From Bacteroidota bacterium (lineage in GTDB: Bacteria > Bacteroidota > Ignavibacteria > Palsa-1295), in NCBI GenBank assembly GCA_021324735.1, contig JAJPIO010000009.1, positions 514,510 to 578,509 on the forward strand: a DNA stretch of 64,000 nt, written 5' to 3'. Below the pieces are notes generated by a model. That model was not told where the DNA came from, searched no databases, and saw only the letters and a program-made list of their open reading frames with translations. Every line of letters starts with the position of its first letter. The first letter of the stretch is position 1. A program made the translations under genes and the position numbers. Positions 44,333 through 52,829 of this stretch are shown here, piece by piece.

Positions 44333-45790
44333 CTAAGGAGTTAGTAATTCTGTAGAAACTTGTTTGATGGTTTTACCGCCAGCCTTTACGTCGATCGCAA
44401 TATCGATCTCGTAATTGCCGTGTTCTTCATGCTCGTGATGTTCCTCGGTTTCGTGCATTGGCACGCTAATGAGGAAGCGCCCTTTCAATACTTCACCCGA
44501 CCGTACAATAGTAGGAAGCCCGAGTGGTGTAACGATCGCTTGATGCGGCTTGGCAACTACTAAGGAGTAATGAAGGTCTTTAGAAGTTTTATTGATGATC
44601 TTCAGATCGTAGAAATTTGCGACACCATCGGCAGTTTGAGTCCAGGTAGTCCCGGGCGAACGAAGGACCGTGACATCGAAGTCTGAACGGAAATAGAAGA
44701 GGCCTGTGGTAATGAGTACAAGCGTTATCCAGATCGTGCCATACGCTTTTACTCGTGGTGTAAACCAATTTTTAATACCGGTCTGAATTGCCTCAGCACT
44801 GGTATAACGGATAAGCCCTTTGGGAAGATTGATCTTCTCCATTACTTCATCGCAGGCGTCGATGCAGGCCGTACAGGCTACACATTCGAGTTGAATGCCA
44901 TTGCGAATATCGATACCGGTCGGGCACACGTTTACGCAGGCATTACAATCGATACAATGACCGGTATTTTGCGATGAACGAGCATCATTCCTTTTCCATT
45001 TGGACCGCTGCTCGCCACGCTTTTGGTCGTACGTAATGGTAACCGTATGTTCATCCACCAAAGCCGACATAAACCGGCCATACGGGCAGACCACGAGGCA
45101 GGCTTGCTCCCGAAAGCGGGCAAAGACAAGATAGAATACGACCGTGAATGCAACCAGTGCAAGAAAAAGCTCGAAGTGCGAGCCAGGCCCATCTTTGATG
45201 TAGCCTACGAGTGTATCGCTTGATACCACATAGGCTAAAAAGATATTCGCGATCGCGAAAGATATGGAAAAGAAGATCGATTGCTTTAGCACAAAGCGGC
45301 GAATGCGATCGCCATTCCATGGGCCACGAACCCGGACGGCTTGTTCGCCGGCACTCCCGTCGATCCACCATTCGATCTTTCGAAAGACCATTTCGAGAAA
45401 GACCGTCTGCGGACATAACCAACCGCACCAGATCCGGCCCAGCGTTGCAGTGAATACAACGATCGATACCAGGGCAGTAAGAAACAGGACGACTACCAGG
45501 TAAAAATCTTCTGGCCAGATCGGATATCCAAAGAAGACAAACTTGCGGTCCAGTAGGTTAAAAAGTAAGAACTGCTCGTCACCGATCTTCACAAAAGGAG
45601 AGAGCGCAAGAAAGCTTAGCAGGACGGCGGAAACGATCGTGCGCCATCGATAGAATTTTCCTCGCGGTTGTTTTGCGAAGATCCACTTTCGAGTGCCATC
45701 GGGCCGAACGCTTGCAAGTTCGGCCCGAAATTCTTCATCTCCGAAGGTTCTCTCTTGCTCTCGTATGATCTCGAGTTCTGGCAATTCCAT
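44333..45790 (-). CDS. ccoG: CcoG/FixG/RdxA ferredoxin-like assembly protein
   Basis: 485 residues, with five membrane helices and two [4Fe-4S] motifs: CIDCNACVNVCP and CVACTACIDACDEVMEK. The N-terminal half has GRIWCGWLCPQTVFLEMVFRKIEWW and REQACLVVCPYGRFMSAL, and the C-terminus a FixG Ig-like domain. It is reported to reduce Cu(II) for cbb3 assembly. The gene lies 15 bases before ccoH. Confidence 0.96.
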   Translation of the reverse strand: MELPELEIIREQERTFGDEEFRAELASVRPDGTRKWIFAKQPRGKFYRWRTIVSAVLLSFLALSPFVKIGDEQFLLFNLLDRKFVFFGYPIWPEDFYLVVVLFLTALVSIVVFTATLGRIWCGWLCPQTVFLEMVFRKIEWWIDGSAGEQAVRVRGPWNGDRIRRFVLKQSIFFSISFAIANIFLAYVVSSDTLVGYIKDGPGSHFELFLALVAFTVVFYLVFARFREQACLVVCPYGRFMSALVDEHTVTITYDQKRGEQRSKWKRNDARSSQNTGHCIDCNACVNVCPTGIDIRNGIQLECVACTACIDACDEVMEKINLPKGLIRYTSAEAIQTGIKNWFTPRVKAYGTIWITLVLITTGLFYFRSDFDVTVLRSPGTTWTQTADGVANFYDLKIINKTSKDLHYSLVVAKPHQAIVTPLGLPTIVRSGEVLKGRFLISVPMHETEEHHEHEEHGNYEIDIAIDVKAGGKTIKQVSTELLTP

Positions 45791-45823
45791 TTCTTAACCT
45801 AACAGACCGCTCTTGTATGATAC

Positions 45824-46423
45824 CTATTGATTTACGAGCACATCGCGTGCTGGGTCGATGGGCTTCGGATTAAGTGGGTTCGAACCATGCTTCGATACCA
45901 CATACGACGCCACATCGAGCAATTCGTCATCGGAAAGATGATTACCATTACCGAATTGCAGCATGCCTTTTTCAGGATAGCCGGTCGTAATGCTCTTCAG
46001 GATATCCTGAAATCTTCCTCCATGCAGCCAGTAATCATCGGTAAGATTAGGCCCGATAAGACCGCCCAGGTCGGGGCGATGGCAGGTAAAGCAGAGATTC
46101 TTTTGTTGAAATATGGTCTCGCCAATTTTCAGTGATGCAGCATCGGTTTTGGGTTGCCACATCGAATAATCGCGGACGGCGCCTTTCGCCGTTTTAACGT
46201 GCGACATCTCGGCCACGTATTCCGCTTCTTGTCCGCGTGCGCCGTACCAGAGGAAATTCCAATCTGGTCCGTCCCACACGTGATAATAGAACATGTAGAT
46301 CACCCCGAGCGCGATGGTTACATAAAATCCATAAAGCCACCACTTGGGCAACGCGTTATCGTATTCTCGAATACCGTCGGCTTCGTGACCTTCCAGCAGT
46401 ACGTCTTTTTCTTGTTCAGCCAT
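45824..46423 (-). CDS. ccoP: CcoP, monoheme form
   Basis: 199 residues. The N-terminal cbb3 domain has one membrane helix (EYDNALPKWWLYGFYVTIALGV). A single cytochrome c domain carries CFTCH near residues 110-114 and the axial Met likely in GMLQFGNGNHLS. Proteobacterial CcoP has two hemes and ~300 residues, so this is a short monoheme version. It passes electrons from periplasmic cytochromes to CcoO/CcoN. Confidence 0.9.
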   Translation of the reverse strand: MAEQEKDVLLEGHEADGIREYDNALPKWWLYGFYVTIALGVIYMFYYHVWDGPDWNFLWYGARGQEAEYVAEMSHVKTAKGAVRDYSMWQPKTDAASLKIGETIFQQKNLCFTCHRPDLGGLIGPNLTDDYWLHGGRFQDILKSITTGYPEKGMLQFGNGNHLSDDELLDVASYVVSKHGSNPLNPKPIDPARDVLVNQ

Positions 46424-46434
46424 GATCGTAAATC

Positions 46435-46644
46435 TTAGTTCTGATGGTGAATGTCAAAGAGGGAAGAAGTGTAGTTGTCCGGCGAACCATCGCGGAGTGG
46501 CTGCTCCGCAAGTTCGGCCAGACGTGTGCGATCGGCGCGGAAGAACCACGCCATAAGTCCTGCAAAGAATGCAAAGAAGAGGACTAACGAAATGATCGGG
46601 TAATATTCAATACCCGGTATCGATGAAAGTACGTTCGATTCCAT
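46435..46644 (-). CDS. ccoQ: CcoQ-like small subunit
   Basis: 69 residues with one membrane helix (YYPIISLVLFFAFFAGLMAWFF) and a short cytoplasmic tail. Length, topology and position between ccoNO and ccoP fit CcoQ, which stabilises the complex. The sequence itself has little that is diagnostic. Confidence 0.75.
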   Translation of the reverse strand: MESNVLSSIPGIEYYPIISLVLFFAFFAGLMAWFFRADRTRLAELAEQPLRDGSPDNYTSSLFDIHHQN

Positions 46645-46656
46645 AGTCTTATCTCC

Positions 46657-48900
46657 TTATTTTGCAGCTACTGGTTGTTCATTGCCGGCCGCGTTGCTTG
46701 CAGTCGGGGGTGCTTTTTTAATGTCCGTCCCGACTCGTTGCAAGTACGCGATGAGCGCTACGATCTCTTTATTCGGATCGACATTTGCGATGCCACCCTG
46801 CGCCAGATCCGCTATGATCTTCTTTTGCTGTGTTTTCGCATCGGCGACGGCATCGAATTCGTAATCGACCGGATACGGCACGCCAAGTTTCCGAAGCGTG
46901 ATGATCTTACCCTCTGTATGTGAGAGATCAAGGTCGTCATGGAAGAGCCACGTGTAAGCAGGCATAATAGAGTTTGGCGAGGTCGACCGCGGGTCCATCA
47001 TGTGTCGCCAATGCCAGGCGCTCGGATATTTTCCACCGATGCGTGCCAGGTCAGGGCCTGTTCGTTTCGAGCCCCATAGGAATGGATGATCGTAGACAAA
47101 TTCACCTGGCTTGGAATATTCGCCGTAACGCTCCGTCTCACTTCGGAACGGACGTATCATCTGCGAGTGGCAGTTATTACAGCCCTCGCGAATATAGAGG
47201 TCGCGCCCCTCGAGTTCGAGCGGTGTATAGGGCGTTACGCTTGCGATCGTCGGAATATTCGATTTGACCAGTGCTGTCGGCACGTATTCGATCAGGCCGC
47301 CAATAAGAACCGCACCGAGCGAATAAAGGCCGAAGCGTACTGGCGCTGCTTCCAGCATACGATGCCAGGTCTCTTTCTTCGAATGACTTACGACCAGGCG
47401 GTTATTCGTTACCTGAACCTCCTCGTCGCGAAGCAGAGAACCGGATTTTGCCGTCTTGTAGAGGTTATAGACTGCCAGCAATGCACCGACAAGATACAGC
47501 GTACCACCGATCGATCGAAGAATGTACATCGGTATGATCTGCATGACCGTCTCCAGGAAGTTCGGATACATAAGCGTACCGTCCGGACGGAATTGCTTGA
47601 ACATTAACGCTTCGGTGATACCGGCCCAGTACATCGGCACTACATAAAATACAACGCCGAGCGTCATTACCCAGAAGTGCCAGTTGGCAAGCTTGATCGA
47701 GTAAAGCTTCGTGCGATAAATTCGTGGGAAGATGTAATAGAGCATCGCGAACGCGAAGCCGCCATTCCACAAGAGCGCGGGAAGATGTACGTGACCAATT
47801 ACATAATTCGTATAATGCGTCAGTGCATTGACGTTCTTGAACGACATCATCGGACCTTCGAACGTCGCCATACCATACGCCGTGATACCAACGACGAGGA
47901 ATTTCAGCACGGGATCGGTACGGACCTTATCCCAGGCGCCTCGAAGAGTCATGAGGCCATTGATCATGCCACCCCATGAGGGAGCAATGAGCATAATACT
48001 GAAGACCGAGCCGAGCGATTGCGCCCAATCCGGAAGGGCGGTATAAAGCAAGTGATGCGGGCCTGCCCAAATGTAGATGAAAATGAGCGCCCAAAAGTGA
48101 ACGATGGACAGCCGATAAGAGAATATTGGCCTGCCGGACGCCTTCGGAATGAAGTAGTACATGATCCCGAGGAATGGCGTCGTAAGGAAGAACGCAACGG
48201 CGTTGTGACCATACCACCATTGCACGAGTGCATCCTGCACACCGGCATACATCGAGTAGCTCTTTAAGAAGGAGACCGGTAACTCGAGCGAGTTTACAAT
48301 ATGCAGGATAGCAACTGTAATAAACGTCGCTAAGTAAAACCAGATGGCAACGTACATGTGCTTATCCTTGCGGCGCAGAATCGTACCGATCATGTTCCAA
48401 CCGAAGATCACCCACACCACGGCGATCGCAATATCGATCGGCCATTCGAGCTCGGCGTATTCCTTGCTCGTCGTGATCCCCAGTGGAAGCGTTAGTGCGG
48501 CACTAACGATAATAAGTTGCCATCCCCAAAAGTGGAGCTTGCTGAGCATGTCGCTGAACATACGAGCTTTGCAGAGCCGCTGCAGCGAGTAGTACACGCC
48601 AACGAAAATGGCATTGCCTGCGAATGCGAAGATCACAGCATTCGTATGCAAGGGCCGCATTCGGCCATAGGAGAGAATGTTGATGCCGCCTAAGAAGCTG
48701 GGGATATACAGCTTGAGTGCTACGATGAGCCCTACAAGCATACCCACAATGCCCCAAACGGCGGTGGCCATTGCAAAGAGGCGAACGATATTATTATCGT
48801 ACGCAACGGTCTCCAGTTGTCGCGGCGGTAGTGGTCCCCCGGCCGCAACCTGTGGCGCTGTTACCGGAGCGATGGTTGGTTGAGTCTGTTCAGTTGACAT
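46657..48900 (-). CDS. ccoNO: Fused CcoN-CcoO cbb3 oxidase subunits I and II
   Basis: 747 residues. Residues ~35-490 are the 12-helix heme-copper core CcoN, with the conserved histidine motifs including GHNAVAFFLTTPFLG, WAGPHHLLYTALPDW and YTNYVIGHVHLPALLWNGG. After a further membrane helix near 510-530 comes the CcoO part, with the heme motif CNNCH at about 574-578 and QMIRPFRSETERYGEYSK. CcoN and CcoO are normally separate genes; fusions are known in FCB bacteria. The enzyme reduces O2 to water at high affinity and pumps protons. It overlaps ccoS by 11 bases. Confidence 0.95.
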   Translation of the reverse strand: MSTEQTQPTIAPVTAPQVAAGGPLPPRQLETVAYDNNIVRLFAMATAVWGIVGMLVGLIVALKLYIPSFLGGINILSYGRMRPLHTNAVIFAFAGNAIFVGVYYSLQRLCKARMFSDMLSKLHFWGWQLIIVSAALTLPLGITTSKEYAELEWPIDIAIAVVWVIFGWNMIGTILRRKDKHMYVAIWFYLATFITVAILHIVNSLELPVSFLKSYSMYAGVQDALVQWWYGHNAVAFFLTTPFLGIMYYFIPKASGRPIFSYRLSIVHFWALIFIYIWAGPHHLLYTALPDWAQSLGSVFSIMLIAPSWGGMINGLMTLRGAWDKVRTDPVLKFLVVGITAYGMATFEGPMMSFKNVNALTHYTNYVIGHVHLPALLWNGGFAFAMLYYIFPRIYRTKLYSIKLANWHFWVMTLGVVFYVVPMYWAGITEALMFKQFRPDGTLMYPNFLETVMQIIPMYILRSIGGTLYLVGALLAVYNLYKTAKSGSLLRDEEVQVTNNRLVVSHSKKETWHRMLEAAPVRFGLYSLGAVLIGGLIEYVPTALVKSNIPTIASVTPYTPLELEGRDLYIREGCNNCHSQMIRPFRSETERYGEYSKPGEFVYDHPFLWGSKRTGPDLARIGGKYPSAWHWRHMMDPRSTSPNSIMPAYTWLFHDDLDLSHTEGKIITLRKLGVPYPVDYEFDAVADAKTQQKKIIADLAQGGIANVDPNKEIVALIAYLQRVGTDIKKAPPTASNAAGNEQPVAAK

Positions 48901-49093
48901 GATCAGGTTCAGATGGATAGTTAGTCACAGAAAGAGATTCGGCTTCTGCTTTTACACGATCTTCAAAAAGAATTCGCATTGCCGGAGTATGGACGTCATC
49001 ATACTGTCCGCTCGATGTAGCCCACAGGAAGGCGATCAGAAATGCGATCGCTACGAGGACGCTCGATAGCACGAGTAATATGATAATATTCAT
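48890..49093 (-). CDS. ccoS: CcoS-family oxidase maturation protein
   Basis: 67 residues. One N-terminal membrane helix (IIILLVLSSVLVAIAFLIAFLW) is followed by SGQYDDVHTPAMRILFEDR, the short conserved CcoS signature in which small and polar residues follow the helix. CcoS is needed for cofactor insertion into cbb3 oxidase. It overlaps ccoI by four bases and ccoNO by eleven. Confidence 0.93.
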   Translation of the reverse strand: MNIIILLVLSSVLVAIAFLIAFLWATSSGQYDDVHTPAMRILFEDRVKAEAESLSVTNYPSEPDHVN

Positions 49094-51540
49094 GCGAGCC
49101 TCCTGCTCAATCGGCGGGCGCCGCCGACGCTGATCGCGATCACCGTTAGCGAACTTACCGGCATCAGTATTGCCGCAACGAGCGGCGAAAGCTCACCTAT
49201 GATCGCGAGCGTTAATCCGAGCGCATTGTAAAAAATGGAAAAGACGAGGCTCGTCCAGATCATATGCTTCATCGAGCGTGCATAACGAAGCAGCGCTGGC
49301 AGCTTCGTGATCGACGCTGCATTCATAATGACATCGCAGGCAGGTACGAGTGTCGCCGTATCGTCGGTCACGGCGATTGCCACATCGGCTTCGCCCATCG
49401 CACCAGCGTCGTTCAAGCCATCACCTACCATCAGGACGGCATCACCGCCTTCGCGTGCCTCCATGATCCGCTCGATCTTATCGTCTGGTCGGCAATTGAA
49501 GCGCAGGTGATCGATGCCAAAGACCGGCTCCAGCAACGGGCGGTCGCGCTCCGAATCGCCAGAGATCAACTGGATACGGTAATCTTCTCGCAGCTTCGAG
49601 ATCATTTCTCGAACACCCTCGCGCACTGCCGGCCTGAACGTAAAGACGCCGGCATATTCACCATCGATAGCTACCGCCGCTGCAACGCTATTACCGAGTT
49701 GGGACTCACTAATTTCTGCATCACAATGGGCCGCGATGAACTCGGACGAACCGATCGCTATCGAATGGCCCGCCGCATGACCCGAGATTCCTTTACCGAT
49801 CACTTCCTGCACATGATCTGCTTCGAGAAGAAATGAATCGTGTTCTCCGGCGATGGCACGGCTTACCGGATGCGTACTTTCATGCGCGATCCGCAAGATC
49901 GCATGCCACTCTCTATCCTCGAGTGCGCGGCCATAAAATGCGATATCGTGCTCGGCCGCCGTTAGCGTGCCGGTCTTATCGAAGACGATCGAACTAATGC
50001 GATCGAGATCGAGCAGGACGCCCATATTCTTCAGGTAGATTCCGAAGCGACCCAGGCGGCCCATCGCACTGCCCAGCGTGATCGGCGCTGCAAGCGTGAG
50101 CGCACAAGGGCATGCGATGATCAGCACTGCGGTGAAGATGCTGAACGCCTTCGGCCAGTCTGGTAACCAGACCGCCGCGCCGGCTGCAGCGATAAGGAGC
50201 GCGACGGCGGTAAACCATTGCCCGAACTTATCGCTAAGCTCGAGGTATCGAGTAGTGCGATCTCCGGCGGCATTCTTGCGCTCAGACGAGCGATCCCACA
50301 TCGCGGCAAGCTCGCTATGCGACACATTCCGCGCGGCGATGAGCCTCACCGCTCGGCCCATTACCTTGCCGCCGGAATAGACCATCTCGTCCTTCGTGCA
50401 CTCGACCGGTACGGACTCGCCCGTTACAAAGCTGTAGTCGATGTAACCGATCTCGCTCGCGAGGATCGAATCGCACGGTACTACCTCGGCATTACGCACC
50501 GAGAGGATATCGCCAATTTTCAACTGCTCGATCGGTACTACCGCCGTCACTTCACCACGCTGGATTCGAACCGATAGCGGGAAGAACGATCGGTAGGTCC
50601 GGTCGAACGAGAGCGCATCGAAGGCCTTCTGCTGGAACAGCCGTCCGATCAGGAGGAAGAAGATCAGGCCGTTGAACGAATCCAGATATCCCGAGCCGTG
50701 TCCGGTCACTATATCGAAAACACTCCTTGCAAAGAGTACCGCGATACCCAGCGCGACCGGTACATCCAGGTTGATGCGGCGGCCTTTCAGCGCGGCTCGC
50801 GCTCCGATCCACCAGGGCGAGGCGCAGTAGACCAGCACCGGCACCGAGAGCGCGATCGATAGCACGCGAAACGCGAACATCAGTGGCCGCTCGACGCCGG
50901 CGCTTCCCGCGAAGTACTCCGCGATGTACATCATCATCGTATTACCGGCGGCAAAACCGGCAATACCGATCCGAGCATACATTCCGCGCGAGGTCTTCCG
51001 CTTCATCGCCGGGGATTCACCGGTCAGATCTTCCAGGCGGAGGAGCGGCGAATATCCGATCGACGCCATCGTCTCCGCTACCTGCCGAAGAGTCGTCCGC
51101 TGCGGATCGTAATCGACGGTGACCGTCCTCCGCATGATGTCCACGGTCGAAGCGAGGACCCCGGCATCGAGGCGGTCGAGGCGCTCCAGGAGCCACACGC
51201 ACGACACGCAGTGGAGCGAGGGTACCGTCCAGATGATGCGGTTCAGCGTAGCACTCGAGAAGGCGAGTAACCTGCGCTCGGTCGCGGCGTCGTCCAGGAC
51301 GGCATACTCGTCCTCGCGAAGCGGTCGCTTCCGCATCGAGATTCCCGCATCGGTATCGCGCTGGTAATATTCGCAGAGGTCGTGCTGGGCGAGGATCTCG
51401 TAGACCGTTCGGCAGCCGGTGCAGCAAAAGGGCTTGCCGTCGAAGTAGATGGTCTTCGGCTGACCCAGGGCCGAACCCGTATCGCACGGTTCGCCACAAT
51501 GGGCGCACGCCAGCTTAGTCATACGACCCAAGCTGTCCAT
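49090..51540 (-). CDS. ccoI: CcoI-type copper-exporting P1B ATPase
   Basis: 816 residues from the ATG at 51540; ATG at 51522 and TTG at 51645 are alternatives. The N-terminus has a Cys-rich metal-binding part (CAHCGEPC, FCCTGCRTVYEIL) and a heavy-metal-associated domain with CVSC. The P-type core has CPC in the membrane helix (IIACPCALTLAAPITLG), phosphorylation motif DKTGTL, TGES-like FVTGESVPV and the GDGLND hinge. CcoI/FixI proteins send copper to the periplasm for the CcoN active site. First gene of the cco operon. Confidence 0.96.
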   Translation of the reverse strand: MDSLGRMTKLACAHCGEPCDTGSALGQPKTIYFDGKPFCCTGCRTVYEILAQHDLCEYYQRDTDAGISMRKRPLREDEYAVLDDAATERRLLAFSSATLNRIIWTVPSLHCVSCVWLLERLDRLDAGVLASTVDIMRRTVTVDYDPQRTTLRQVAETMASIGYSPLLRLEDLTGESPAMKRKTSRGMYARIGIAGFAAGNTMMMYIAEYFAGSAGVERPLMFAFRVLSIALSVPVLVYCASPWWIGARAALKGRRINLDVPVALGIAVLFARSVFDIVTGHGSGYLDSFNGLIFFLLIGRLFQQKAFDALSFDRTYRSFFPLSVRIQRGEVTAVVPIEQLKIGDILSVRNAEVVPCDSILASEIGYIDYSFVTGESVPVECTKDEMVYSGGKVMGRAVRLIAARNVSHSELAAMWDRSSERKNAAGDRTTRYLELSDKFGQWFTAVALLIAAAGAAVWLPDWPKAFSIFTAVLIIACPCALTLAAPITLGSAMGRLGRFGIYLKNMGVLLDLDRISSIVFDKTGTLTAAEHDIAFYGRALEDREWHAILRIAHESTHPVSRAIAGEHDSFLLEADHVQEVIGKGISGHAAGHSIAIGSSEFIAAHCDAEISESQLGNSVAAAVAIDGEYAGVFTFRPAVREGVREMISKLREDYRIQLISGDSERDRPLLEPVFGIDHLRFNCRPDDKIERIMEAREGGDAVLMVGDGLNDAGAMGEADVAIAVTDDTATLVPACDVIMNAASITKLPALLRYARSMKHMIWTSLVFSIFYNALGLTLAIIGELSPLVAAILMPVSSLTVIAISVGGARRLSRRLA

Positions 51541-52036
51541 TCCATTTTCTTCCGTTGCGCGGATCAACTGGCTTCTCCTCAGCCCTCTTAAAGAAACAGG
51601 TAGCGACGTGAGCGACTTTCGCTCCGAAGAGAGTTTAGCACGCAATCAGACGTACTATTCCTCCGACGCCACGCAAGAGGTTCAAAGATGTGCCATCATT
51701 CGGAAGTGGCTGTTTTTACTCGATTTACAGCCTTTTCGAGGAAGGCCTTCAAAATTCCGTAAAATTCCTGAATACCCAACATTCACAGACGTTAACTCTT
51801 CTTATATCTTTCCCTATGCCTGTTATCCAAAATGAAGCGTTTTACGGTAAATGCCGAAAAATTATGTCTTTGTGTTTTGTTTGGTTTTCATGAATCGCAT
51901 GATTCTACGAAATCAAAATTGATGATAAATCGCGATTTTCAATGAGCAGAGTGTATATCCGGCGATAATAAGGTAGGAACGCCGGAATTTGGTGAGAAAA
52001 TTAAAACGTTAAAAATACAATAAAGGTTCCAATAAT
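51541..52036. other. Intergenic region upstream of the cco operon
   Basis: About 500 bases with no supported gene. It is more A/T-rich than its surroundings, especially 51830-52036. It must hold the cco operon promoter on the minus strand. I looked for an FNR/CRP-type inverted pair TTGAT-N4-ATCAA and found only half-sites (for example near 51915-51930), so no regulator site is called. Short open frames here lack convincing protein character. Confidence 0.6.
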
Positions 52037-52234
52037 ATGCTGTTTTTACTTATTCGACAAAATGCAAGCCTTCAGTCGATTCTTGGACTCTGTAACTTTC
52101 GCGACTATAAGGATATTTGTAAGTACGAGAAGGATGTCCGCTCGATCTTACAACATAACCAGCGGCATTCTACTTATTTCGTTCGGATCATAACGGCAGA
52201 TGGCATCATCGTGCGAAAGATTGTGAAACAGTAG
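52037..52234 (+). pseudogene. Remnant of a T9SS-sorted protein (C-terminal tail only)
   Basis: The open frame ends STYFVRIITADGIIVRKIVK-Q, which is a good match to the last strands of a T9SS type A sorting domain (compare GIYFVQ...KKFSVLR and GTYYLRL...RRIEIEK in this window). Just upstream, the expected D-L-T-x-x-x-S-G stretch is broken over two other frames (LDLTT in one, ITSGI in another), as if one or two base insertions or deletions had occurred. No signal peptide or body of the protein is found. The stop codon lies in the GTAG word of a REP-like element. The ATG at 52037 is probably fortuitous. Confidence 0.5.
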
Positions 52235-52404
52235 GGACGTGCCTTTGGCACGTCCACCGTGGGGATTAGATAACGTCAGTCAACAGGATGAATTTGCGGG
52301 CAGCAGGATTTGTAAATTGCAAGAAGACATCAGAGCGTTATGATTGAGCATGTGACAGCATTTCGGCATTCCTCACGCTGGACGTGCCGAAGGCACGTCC
52401 CTAC
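52231..52404. repeat. Inverted pair of REP-like elements (REPIN-like)
   Basis: Copy 1 (plus): GTAG 52231-52234, arm GGACGTGCC, loop TTT, arm GGCACGTCC to 52255. Copy 2 (minus): the same GTAG word at 52404-52401, the same 9-base arms (52400-52392 and 52388-52380) and loop TTC. They enclose 124 bases of unique sequence. The pair lies between the T9SS remnant and the lipoprotein gene at 52415. The same inverted-pair design is seen for a different stem at 21358-21414. Confidence 0.85.
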
Positions 52405-52414
52405 CGACTTTGCT

Positions 52415-52810
52415 ATGCCGATAGCCCGTCAACTAAGAAGAGCATACATTGTTATCGCTTTTATTATGGTGTCTGGGTGTATAGACTCTAATTTACCCTC
52501 AGGGTTGGTCGTTACACCGAGTGCGCTAAACTTTGGCACAGCAACCACTGGAGGTTGTCTTACCAAATCGATCACTATTACCAATCTTTTCAACTCACCA
52601 GTGACACTGCGATGGACTCTATCGAGCACAGTATTTTCGATGCCGGACTCGCTGTTGCTAGCTAATCCAATACCGAACAGTACCGAAGTATCAGTGCGGG
52701 TTCAGTTCTGTCCTTCAATTCGAACTGCCTACGTTGATACGCTCGTATTTTCCGATACTCTTAGTAAGAAGCAATTAGCAAGAATTCCATTGAGTGGTTC
52801 TGGTTTCTAA
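52415..52810 (+). CDS. Small lipoprotein with one choice-of-anchor D domain
   Basis: 131 residues from the ATG at 52415. An ATG at 52340 would read through a REP-like palindrome and was rejected. The lipoprotein signal is RRAYIVIAFIMVSGC, with the lipidated Cys at about residue 22. A single ASH/choice-of-anchor D beta-sandwich follows: LVVTPSALNFGTATTGGCLTKS (cut), SVRVQFCPSIRTAYVDTLVF and a closing IPLSGSGF. It may bind or present surface ligands; the function is unknown. The start codon lies ten bases after the palindrome. The next lipoprotein begins 20 bases downstream. Confidence 0.8.
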   Translation: MPIARQLRRAYIVIAFIMVSGCIDSNLPSGLVVTPSALNFGTATTGGCLTKSITITNLFNSPVTLRWTLSSTVFSMPDSLLLANPIPNSTEVSVRVQFCPSIRTAYVDTLVFSDTLSKKQLARIPLSGSGF

Positions 52811-52829
52811 GACAAAGGATTGCGCGTAA

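Noticed and set aside
51900-51940. FNR/CRP-type operator before the cco operon
   Set aside because: Only unpaired TTGAT/ATCAA-like half-sites are present, with wrong spacing.
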